Both the position numbers and the translations under genes were made by a program. Positions 25,198 through 35,580 of a DNA stretch of 64,000 bases are shown here, in pieces. The stretch comes from Sporothrix humicola (Eukaryota; Ascomycota; Sordariomycetes; Ophiostomatales; Ophiostomataceae). How positions within the stretch are numbered: the stretch's first letter is position 1; each line of letters opens with the position of its first letter. The notes below the pieces were generated by a model that saw nothing but the letters and a program-made list of their open reading frames with translations, was not told the DNA's origin and made no database searches. The stretch covers positions 62,001 to 126,000 of the forward strand of contig WNYE01000017.1 of assembly GCA_021396245.1 (NCBI GenBank), in the 5' to 3' direction.

Positions 25198-25969
25198 GTA
25201 TACAGTCACAATATGAGCATCAAGACATAGAAAGTCACAATCGCTATTGCTAAATGTCTAGGAAACGACGGAATTGGAGACGGAAAGCTTTCGATTCCGG
25301 CCGGCCTATGCCTATACACCGCGTTTTGCATTTTTCAAACTATCGGGGCACAAAATCTACTCCATAACGAGTTGAGAAATTCATAAAGAGTGGGTGTGGG
25401 TCATATTGCCATACTTGCGCAATGCTCAAAGAACGTGGCGATTGTGTGTACACGAATCGTGCACTTACGCACTCTTGTACTTTGGACATCTTAGAACCAC
25501 CACAATCCCAAGTTGTCTAAAGAAAAGGATATCCTAATAATCTTGGAGGATTCACAGGTAAGACATTTTTGCTGCCACACTTGATTTTACGCATCGTGAT
25601 AAAGGAAGATTCATATGCCCTCCTTCAATTTATACACACTGACAGAATATTTACTCACTGTTAGGTTTCTCTCCCTTCCTGGCGTTAGTCTTGCGCCGCG
25701 TGTCGGACACGTTTTTGTCGGTCCCTTGCTTGATGCTAAAAACCAATATTGGCCATATCGGCCTTTCTGGTAATTTCCCGCGACATCTCGACTCCCCCTA
25801 TACAAACGGCATTTGTTCCACAGGAAATGCGGAGCGTATGTAAGGCAGACGCACATAGCAATTGCTGGCAACCGGCACACGCCCGAAGCAGGGGATGCAT
25901 GTATGTACGTAAGGCCAACCGCATATGAAAGGTAAGATATGCATGAAGAGCAAAGTTTTTTTTCTTTGG

Positions 25970-25987
25970 TTTTTTTTTTTTTTTTTT
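25970..25987. repeat. Homopolymer T18
   Basis: Eighteen consecutive T on the plus strand, preceded by a shorter T run and TTTGG. Confidence 0.95.
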
Positions 25988-26194
25988 CCTTTGGGAGACC
26001 AAGAAAAAGAAAAGCAAACAAGGAAAACACAGGGAATTGTTGTGGTGGGTGAACTACATGAGAAGGATTATAGCGAGATGAGAAGCAAAAACGAGGGCAG
26101 CACAAATGAGATGGACGAGGAGCACAAATCGGAGCGAGGTACAAGTGCACGATGCACAAGTGGGTAGGACAGGTACGGGCGTGTTCCGAAGCTG

Positions 26195-27960
26195 ATGCAC
26201 TGCTGTGTTACTCGCCCGTTTTACTTTTTGCGAGCATCGGCGCCTGTTTACTTTCTATTCTGTCTCCCGAGTTGTCACTTCTATCTGCATTTCTCACACA
26301 CACTTGGATCTTCTTTTCTCTGCTGGCTTGACCTCTTTTTCCCCTTCTTTTTTTCCCCTTGTACTTATTCCCACTTTTCTAAAATCCTCGTGTCAATGCT
26401 TTTCATCTGGTTTTCAAGAGTTACACTCGAGGATCCAGCCTTCACATATCCCGTGTAAGGCATCTTACATAGAATGGCACAAGCACAAAAGGAACGGGGC
26501 GAACAGGGGGATCAGCGCATCGTCGTGTCGTTGCACATCGCTGCCATTGTTAATGCCGCTGGACTAACACCCCTACTCTCTACTCTTACAGGTACTTTTG
26601 TAAGAGTACTTCCTTATTTTCCTAGGCTTTGCACAGACACCAGCACAACGCCAATCGATCGAGACACACCCAATCCACCACCAATCGCCTGCACATCACA
26701 CGCCAGTCGCCTCGTCTTTTCTATGTGCCGTGCGGGTCGAGTTTAAAATAAACAAGGGAACAAGATCCGGCCAGACCTGGCGCACGCAGTGTGCATGTGT
26801 TCTTCGTACTCGTATCAACGAAATACCCACAGACGACGACCGTCCATCGAGCCCGTGATGTTTTCTCGCGACTGAGGCTGTTTTACGGAAATGGTGAAGC
26901 TTTAACGATTTTCACGGAGCGGCTTTCCTTGTGTTTCTTAATTCCTATTTTTGTTTTCTCCTTTCCACTGTCGACACCATTTAAGCTTTGTCTTTTCGTC
27001 ACAACCACCGACTGTCTCGAATCCAAGATCGCTACCGATGTGCGCTCGTCCCTGACCCAGAGAAAGCGCAGAATACTCTTCGAGGACATCTTCCGACTTG
27101 TCAGTTCTCGCCACCGCGAGTCAGTCCCGATCTACCAAGTACACAATCGGTCCCCATGCCACAATAGCCTGTCGCTCTCGCATTCGTGCAAGAAAAGGGT
27201 GCCATTATCAAGGGAGGGCCCAAGAAGCACACTGCGGAGACGAGTAATTGGGATGCAACAATCCTGCCAGTCTGGCCAATCCCAACATTTATTTCGTCTT
27301 TTTTTTTTTTTTTTCTCTTCTCCCTCTTCCTACTCATCTTTTTCTTCCAGCCCCCTTTTCCTCCTTGCTTCGTCTTATTTTCTACTTCCATGCATGTTCT
27401 TTCTTTTTTTCTGCGTGCCTGATTTCTTGTTTCAATTGCAATCTCGAACCTGTCGTGACGTCGTCATTGTTCATGCGTGCATGCAGATTGCCACGTTTTC
27501 ATTCTCACACATTCATACTTTGATGCACATAATTCCACGCTCCTTCTTCTCTCGTTCTTCCGCCTTTCTCGCCTCTTCTTTTGTTCCTTTCTCCGTGCTT
27601 TTCCCGCCCTGTTCATGCCCTCCTTCGACAAGTAAATTGGCAGCCCACCATACACCCCCTCCACTCCATTCTACCTCACCACCCTCACCTCCCTTCTTCC
27701 CATTGCTCTTGTGGTGCTCGTCCCTTTTTTTGGAGGGTTTCCGTCCCGTCTCCCGCCCACGGTTGGCGGCGTATGTCCAACACCACCGGCTGATGTTGCC
27801 TATTTTATTTGCATCAAACGTGCCAACCCCGTCTATTTTTGCCATTTTTGCACTTCCATACCCCTCCCCCTTTGCTTTGTTGCTATACTTATACTTGCAC
27901 TGCATTTCTTGATCTTCTTCTCTTCATCTTTCCCATCTGTCCTCTTTGCTGCATCAGACG
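26195..27960 (+). promoter_or_regulatory. Extended pyrimidine-rich plus-strand tract in the desert
   Basis: Blocks at about 26220-26400, 27290-27420 and 27530-27960 are dominated by C and T on the plus strand (CTTCTTTTTTTCCCC type). At the annotated genes in this window CT-rich tracts lie upstream in the sense direction, so this could mark a rightward transcription start, but no coding sequence follows. The role is inference. Confidence 0.25.
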
Positions 27961-28500
27961 TATCTTACGAGCAACAAGTCCCACCCGAAATTGCAGGATT
28001 GGTGATCTTGAAGACCCGAGCCAGTAAGCTGGCGCCGGCAAGGAGAATATGGGGGATAAAAAGAAGGGCTGGCGGGAGCCGCGTCCGACGTTGAAACCGG
28101 GGCTTTTGTTTCTTTGACATCTGTTCTTTTTTTTTCTTTTGTCTCTTTTGGCGAATCTTGTACTTGGTAGGTATCTTGCGAAGCTCGCTCTTGTTGTGGC
28201 AGCTCTGGGGAGTACCGCACGCTATTTTTCCACGTTTGATACAAATGTCGAATCACAGTGAGGCAGTCAACTCTCAACTCTGAGGCCCAGATTGTCCACT
28301 TCTTGCATCCCTCGCTGCACCGGACTTTGACAACATGTCTTGCAAATGCGGCAAAGTCGATACTTGCATAGTACTTGCATTTATGAGGCAACTTGCTCGA
28401 ACAGGCAGTCTTGTTTCGAATGCGGGCGCTCTCGTGCTGTGCAATTATTGTCGCCCAAATCCCTTGCTTGTGCGTCATATTCCCGATACCAATACCCATG

Positions 28501-28538
28501 CCATCTTCCCATCTTCCCATCTTCCCATCTTACCATCT
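28501..28538. repeat. 8-bp tandem repeat CCATCTTC
   Basis: Three perfect copies (28501-28524), then CCATCTTA and a partial CCATCT. Confidence 0.9.
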
Positions 28539-29252
28539 CTCATAAGAAAAGAGCATGCGTAAGTAATATGAATATGCGGCTCTCAGCCACGACAAACCCG
28601 GCACGCCGCCAACTGGAACAGCCCAGGGCCATTTTACCCTTCGGCTTTGCAGCCCCAGACGGCTTCCGTCTGAACTTTTCGTCGAATCATTTCTGGATCT
28701 CTGCTTCTTTTCTGGGTCCTTTGCTGGGTCTTTTTCGGGTCTGTTGGGGCGTGCCCTTCACCCTGTCACTTTTGCGGTCACACTCTGCCCCGTGCTCCTT
28801 TTGAATGATGGACAGGATTGAGGGAAGCCAGGGCCACCAAGTGCCCCGATCGGTGCAGACTCTTGCATTGAGCCATGTGTCTCTGCCCCTCTGGCCATCA
28901 CCAATCCCCGCCGTGCAATTGGCCTGGCTTTTGCAGCGACCCGTGACTTTTGGTGTCTCTGACTTACACCAGTTTCAACAGCAGCAAAATCAAAAATCAA
29001 AACTTACTGTTGTAAGTGCAAAAAATGATTTGCCTCTAGTGGGCGACCGACAATACTCCGTACCTTGCACTACGACGTACAAAGGGAAAAAGAACGTCCA
29101 AGGTGCCAGACCGTCGCTTGTTCGCTTCTATCAGTTGTGACTCGCCTGTTCGCTTCCGCTTAGCTGTTCTTTTTGGCCTCTCGTCTCGTCTTCTCTCCCT
29201 TCTTTTCTTCTTTTTCGTCTTCTTTTCTTCTTGTCCTCTTCTTTAGCGCCCT

Positions 29253-29332
29253 TAGCACGTTTTGGCTATTTAGCACGTTTAGCCCACAGAGCCGGCTTAG
29301 CACGTTTTTAGCGGCCTAGCACGTTTTAGCAC
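29253..29332. promoter_or_regulatory. Cluster of four TAGCACGTTT words
   Basis: The 10-mer TAGCACGTTT occurs at 29253, 29271, 29298 and 29317 on the plus strand, with spacings of 18, 27 and 19 bp and different intervening sequence. The last is followed by a fifth partial TAGCAC. The spacing is irregular, so this is not a simple tandem repeat; it looks like a multi-site binding array. The CACGT core resembles bHLH-type sites. Confidence 0.55.
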
Positions 29333-30332
29333 AAAAAGTCACAACACATGGGGATGGTGGCCGCCCGGAGGCGTTTTTGGTTTTTGCTGGTGCCGTGCTC
29401 ATCGTCTTCGTTTTGTGCACTCAGTTCGTTGAGCCCCTAACCCATTTTATTTTCATTCCGACACCCCCTCCGCGGATACGCGTTTAATAGCGTCCTCCGG
29501 ATCAGCAAAGCGGGGCCCTGTCTTTTTTGGCTTTTTTATTGACAAAAAAAAATATGAAAAGGCCCTTGTAAGTGGCAGGGCGGGCACCTCCGATGCGCTT
29601 GATAGAACTGAGGGGAAACAGCAAAGCAGGAGGCAACATCGGGCAAATAACGGAGCCGGCAAAGGTCGGCGAGCAGGCAAAAAGAAAGGAGGACACAACA
29701 ACAACAGTTTCCAGAAAGAAAGTCGCGGTAAAACGGTCACTCAGTCGTGATGGAGAGCATCAAAAATAGAACAAAGAAAGAAGGGCTCTACATGATGGCA
29801 AATAATACTGAAAAGTAGGAGAGTAGCGGCCGGTTTGCGGAGAGAAAGTGAGTAATAAAACCGAGATATAGACGTGTCTAAATCAATGCAAGTCACGATG
29901 TATTCTTATTTTCCTTTCCTAACTTCTCGCACAGCTCGTACAGGCACGTCTCACGCCTTTGTTGGCACTGTGACTGAGGCAATCGCCTTCCTATCATGTG
30001 AATGTGCTCTTGTCGTCGATTTAAGTTGGTGGACGGTTCCCTTACTAGCCACATTAAATCGTAAATTCAAACGGTTTTACTTTCCTTTTTCTACATAGTC
30101 ACACTCATCGAGAAGAGGCTCAGTGTCTGGCAAGATTTGGCTGTATATTATTTGTTTATTTTTGCTGGAACAAAAAGGGCGAAAATAAAAGAATGATGAA
30201 AGGCGGCTCAAGAAAAAGAAAAGAAAGCAGCAGCCTTGGTCTGTTCGCCGTCCTCGCCCCCCGTCCTCGCCGTCCTCAATGCCTCTGGTCTGTATGAATA
30301 GCCACAAAAGGGGCCATGGCCAAGACCCAGCG

Positions 30333-30369
30333 TCGTACTCCGTGCTGGTCTACGGAGCACGGAGTACGA
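30333..30369. repeat. Inverted repeat with 14-bp perfect arms and 9-nt loop
   Basis: The left arm TCGTACTCCGTGCT (30333-30346) and right arm AGCACGGAGTACGA (30356-30369) are exact reverse complements around the loop GGTCTACGG. Both arms contain the CACGGAGTAC word that recurs in this region. It could form a hairpin in DNA or RNA. Confidence 0.9.
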
Positions 30370-31979
30370 ATACGTCAGGAAAACCCGACGCCGTCACCGG
30401 CAAACCGATATCCTCTTTTTTGTCGAGCTTGATATCGAGCCTGTTTCCCCACTGCCCGCCCTTCGCTTGTTTTGATAGAACCCACATCGCGTCTGTTGCC
30501 CCGTCTTCTGTCTCGCTGCCTACCAGGGGCCAATGGACTTTCAAGTAAGGGCAGGTGGGAAAGTTCAAGAACAAGATGGCAAAAAAACAAGGAGACAAGG
30601 GAGACATGGAGACGTGGAGGCATGGAGACCATCGACAAGAAGGCGGGCAACGACCAGATACCAAGATGCAAAGAACTAGACACGCCTAGCTGGTGGAGCC
30701 CTGGCCAGAAATCGAACGGTTTTCTTATTATTCTCCGTCGTAGTGTCTCCCTTTATCTTGGTTCTTGGCCCTCTCCCTAACCTTGTTTTGCCCCGATGCC
30801 TGCTTGCGAGTTTAACAGAAAGAAGTAATAAAGTAGAAAGTCGAGAGGAGATGCCGTATTTCTGCGAATCATATGTCTCAGAAGTCGGTGACAAAGACAG
30901 GAAAGGATCTAAAAGATCTAGGATGTATGTAGACGGCGAGCATCTTACAAGTAGATATCTGTTAATAATACTTGTTTGCGTCTTTTGCAATAACAAAAGA
31001 CTGTCTTTAAATGAGCGAGGGGAGCTGTGCATTTTGGAGGCATTAGCTTGCCTGCAGGTCTCGCAACGATGCAACCCTCCACTGCGGGCGTCTCTTCGAT
31101 GCTGCTTTTGTTTTTCCTGATATTTTCTCCTTTTTCTTTTGCTTTTCCTATCATTTAAAAACCCACATTTTCTGTACAAGGACGGAGAACTCCATAGATC
31201 AATGTGAAAAAGCCGATTGTGCATGATCGCTATTTTGTGTCTATGGAGTACAGTTGTATTGTGCATCTCGTGCAGTCCTACGTCGTATTTTCTCCCCTGA
31301 AGGAATTTATGCTGTGCCATGGGAGCATTGCGCTTGCTGAATTGCGTGCATATACTCCGTATGGGAATGCCAAAATAAAATTCAAAATAAAAATAATTTA
31401 AAAAAAGAACGTTGCAAGCGTGCGAATCCTCCCGCCCGCGGGATGGCGGCTACACAACAGCACCTGGGATCTAAATCTAAATCTGAGAGAGGATCAGAGA
31501 GCACTTACACAAAGCCAGCGTCTGTGAGCCAGCCTCTTTTGCCTGCTTTCGAGTCTACAGAGTAATATTGAGTAAATCACATACAAACACCGTTACCAAC
31601 CTCGGTCATAACTAGCAAGTGGCGGGCGTTCCCCGTGTCCATTTTTCTTAGTATTCCCCGACAACAATGGGAATTGGCTCAAGGGATCCCCTAGTGTTGT
31701 TCTCAGGGCCCATTTTTTATTATGCAAAGTGGCAATCAGGTCAATTGGTGACCGTTGCGCCCATGCTTTTCTTCAAAATACCCTCTTATTATTAGTCGCT
31801 TTTAGTCGTTTTCAGAATGTTCGGCATTCTCTCTCTGCGCACATCATTTCTTGGTCCTTTTCTTTGTTGCCTTACTTTTTCGGGGTAAGATGAACACAGG
31901 TTCGCAAGAAAATCAACACAAACCAACAAGTGGTTCGCGGTCTGTGGCCCGTGGCTCTGTGACTCTGTTCCGCTTTCAA

Positions 31980-32330
31980 TGACCGGGGTTAGCAGAGGTT
32001 GCTTTGTTTCAGTTCCGCACCTCTTTTACCTCTTTTGCATCTGCTTAACAACTCGTACGGGTTTTCCACGACGATTTTTTCTTCTACCTTTTCTCCTCAC
32101 CTCGTGTTCTCCTCGTGCTGTCCTCGTGGCCGCTTCCTTCTTTTTTTCTCTTGTTTTTTTTTCCTTTTCCTGCCTACTTTACTTTTAATCAGTACTACTG
32201 TCTCTCTCGTGGCTTTTTGCCTGCATTTTCCATGTATTATTCCTGTGTCTGCCATGCTTTTTGTGCGTCTTTCGTTTCTTTTTGTTTCGTTTTGTCTTGC
32301 TTTTGCATGTCTCGCCCGCCCGCTAGCCCC
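31980..32330 (+). promoter_or_regulatory. Pyrimidine-rich plus-strand tract in the desert
   Basis: About 350 bp rich in C/T (TTTTTCTTCTACC, TTTTTTTCTCTTG), ending in an AAC/AAG-rich purine stretch (about 32335-32400). The layout resembles a CT-rich promoter followed by a leader, but no coding frame follows. Confidence 0.22.
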
Positions 32331-34113
32331 ATATCCAAGACAGGAACAAGAATAACAAGACCAAGAACAAGAACAAGCAAAGCAAGCGCCACGACAAGCG
32401 CCGCCGGTGCAGCTACCAGCTACTCTTGATAGACTCGAGAGCTCTTGGGCCTGCGATTAGTACCTCACTTCGTGGAGGCTGGCTAGGCTACGAAGAGCAA
32501 GACCCAAATCTTCAAAACTGCCCGTCTCTTGTCTTGCATCCCCCCTCGCTTTCTTCGTTTCTTCACTCGCTGCTCCTCTCCTAATCTCCACCAAAAAGGA
32601 GGAGAAGGGGGCACCTAGAATCGTAATAATCGTACGTTGTAAGACCTGCACGTCGGAGAAAGAGTCAAGTGGATCAGCTTTTTCTTTCCTTCTAGATATG
32701 GAGGAGAGGGGGTGCGTGAAAAGAAGGATATCTCGATCGAGAAAAGGCTTTCTCTGCGATGGGTCTTTGTGTCGACTCCATCTCAGAGACCATTGTTTTC
32801 ATATGGCTATCTTTTTGTTTCTGATTTTTGTTTCCTTTGTTGGCAAGTTGTGGAACAGTGGCCAAGACCCTGCTATCCTATCCTATTGTGTACTTATACT
32901 TGTTTGTTTTTTGCCATCTTCGAATTTGAATTTGCATGTGTACGTATACATCTTCCATACAAGGTCAGATATGTCGATTCACCGTGATACCGCTGCAAAC
33001 AAAGACCGAGACCAGAGAGCCAAACAAACGAAGCGAGCGGCGGCTAAAAATCCTCCAAAGAGGGCGTGTGTATATCGAGAGACAGCTCGCCTCGAGATTC
33101 ACGCGTAGCTATTTTTTCGTGTGTCGTAGCTATTTTCTCCTTATTCTTTTAACTTACGTTCGTAGTTTCTTTCCTTGTTAATGTTTCCTCCGAAGGGAAA
33201 CTGGAGCATGGAGAATGCATGGGGCATGGAGGAGGACCACACGATGATCCTTGGTGATATTCTCCGTGAAAGTCAACACAAGAGTACAAGTGTTATGATA
33301 GCAACAACTTGCCAACAAGAGTGAATGGCTGGTAGTTCATTATTCTTGGCAAGAGGCCGAACGTCAAAACGAACGAGCTTAAAACACTGTCAAGGGACTG
33401 GGGGAAGATGTAAAAACAGGAAAATAGAGGAAAATACCAGAGGAAATGGAGAAATGTTTGAAGAAAAAAAACGGAATTAGAGTGCGGAAATCGACACAAA
33501 TATCAAAAGCGTGTGGGGTTTGGTTGCTCCTCTGTTGAGTCGTTATAGATGCTAAGGTTGTTTTGTGTGTTCGTCCAGTAGGTTCGTTGTTTGAATTTGA
33601 TGTTTTGTTACTGGCTGAAAGGCCGACGTTGAAACCCTCTTACACAATAAGCGCACTTACATAATTCGCACTCGAAATACACAACAATTCGAGCACAGGC
33701 AACATACGTCAGTGCACAGTAGCCCCTGCCACCTGCCGCTACTCTTTTTGGCAATGCTTGCGACGGCTGCATTGGTGCCGCCAAACCGTAAACGCCAACA
33801 TCCATCGCGTGCGGGAAAGCAACTGGAAAAGAGCGTCGACATGGAACAAGCAACAAAAATGACAAGGTGACAAGAGGTGATGTGCTAAAGCTGTAGGGAA
33901 TAGGGAAATTACGGAGCGTGGCGGGACGAGAGAATAGGGAAAGGAGCGACGAACATCATGAGGCAGGGAAGGCAGGCAAGCACTCCCCGAGCGGGCGCCC
34001 ACTCGCCCTTGCCTGCACCAAGCACGAGTCTAACCAAATCGCCGGGCCCAAGCTGTCGGGTTGTGTGCTTTCTCTTTCCCACCCCCTTTCCCCTTTTTAC
34101 TTTTTTTTTTTCG

Positions 34114-34159
34114 CTTTTTTTATTTTTTATTTTTTATTTTTTATTTTTTATTTATTTTT
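34114..34159. repeat. TTTTTTA heptamer microsatellite
   Basis: About six copies of a 7-bp T6A unit on the plus strand, degrading to TTTA at the end. Confidence 0.9.
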
Positions 34160-35366
34160 CTTTCGCCTCCTGCCTCTTTTGAGAAATGTCGTAATATCCC
34201 TGGGGGGCTAGGAGTAAAGGAAACCGCGAGGCTCCGAGGCAAAAAAGACAAGCGCGGGCGGCTGTTCCTTCCGGACGGTCTTTGAGGCCGCTACGAGTCT
34301 CTTGAGTCGTGCCTTCCTTGTTTGTTCGTACGGCAAATGCCGTTTTGTAAATGCCCACGATTCTCAAGTGTCGATCTGCAACAAGTTTATTTTGGAAAGA
34401 ACAAAGGGAAATGATGGAGAAGATGGAAATAGCCGCCCACATAGGCCACTTCGTTTCTTGTTTTCTTCTCTCTCTTGCTTCTTTTTTGCCTCGCTGATCA
34501 GGCCATTCGTGCAGCTTAAGCGATGGATGAAGATTAGTTTCTTGGGACTCTGCATGGCAGGTGCGTCCCAAGTGCATCTATTACGAAGGAAAGGGCGACG
34601 CAGGGGCCAACAATGAAAAAGGAAAGAGCAAAAGATGCAGTGCATCAAGGGTGTAAACATAAGGACAGAAAATGAATGCCAGAGACAGCATCGGAGTTCT
34701 TACTCCGCAACAACTACAGGGAATAATAGGGAGATGGAGTGAGGGAAAATCGACGCAAAATTAAAGGGAGAGAAGAAGACGAAAAAGTGTGCAAAAGCCA
34801 CCGCCGGTGAGTGAAATAAGACAGCTTCGTTTACTCGAAGCGTGCGTGGGGGCAGAGAAAAGGGAAGCTACGATCCTTAGCCATGCTCGACGTGCAGAAG
34901 ACAGAAGGAGCTCCCTGCAAGTAAGCAATTGCCCAGCCCAAAAGAGGAAAGCTGCACATAAGGGCGCTTTGATGCTGTGATTTTCGGCTGGTAATACTGA
35001 CGTCGTTCAAGCTTGAAAAAGTAAGATACTGAAGACCACTGAATACCACGTTCCAAACCCACCGGCCAGCCGTTCAAATGTAAGATCTCCCATGGCTATT
35101 GCTCCTGCCATTACATCAGCTGTTCGGCCTCGCTTTTCTGCGATTCTCCGTCGCTGAAACAGCCCAGTCGGACCTTCTTCTTCTGCAATGCACACTCGAT
35201 AGAGCGGGTGAGTCGCTCTTGCCTCGCAGTGTCCGATGCGGAAGAAACCATAATTGCCCATAATGGAAATAAACAACACAGAAGCCCTCAAACCCCTTTT
35301 CTTATAGTTTTCGTCTAGATAAATAAAATAAAAAATACACCAGCTCTTTTTCACCCTCACAATTCA

Positions 35367-35580
35367 TCATAAACGGCGCCTAATAGCTTCTCGTCTCGAT
35401 TCCTCGTCTTCTAGCCGCGAATCCAACGCCTCAAGATGCTCCAGCTCGATATCGCACGCAGCCTTGCACTCCAGCACTCCTTCGTCTCTCCCACAAGCAG
35501 CGTTGCATCCGTCTGATCCTTCCCTACTCTCCATGCATTTCTCGCCGCCTTGCCAGGCCGGACAAGCCAAGGCCTGATCT
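35367..35580 (-). other. Possible terminal coding exon of an unknown gene (weak)
   Basis: The minus strand has a perfect donor (GTAAGT at 35628-35623), a 48-bp putative intron, an acceptor (CATGTCAG), and then a 71-codon open frame to TGA. The product starts DQALACPAWQGGEKC, is Cys-rich, and ends in an amphipathic acidic/basic stretch (LEALDSRLEDEESRREAIR). The exon upstream of the intron reads in frame for only about 17 codons (ending LSLEDNSA) before a TGA, and no ATG is found there. It may be a relic, a short orphan gene, or chance. Confidence 0.15.

Noticed and set aside
26791..27912. 373-codon plus-strand open frame in the desert
   Set aside because: Long Phe/Ser/Leu/Pro stretches come directly from CT-rich tracts and a T run; not protein-like.
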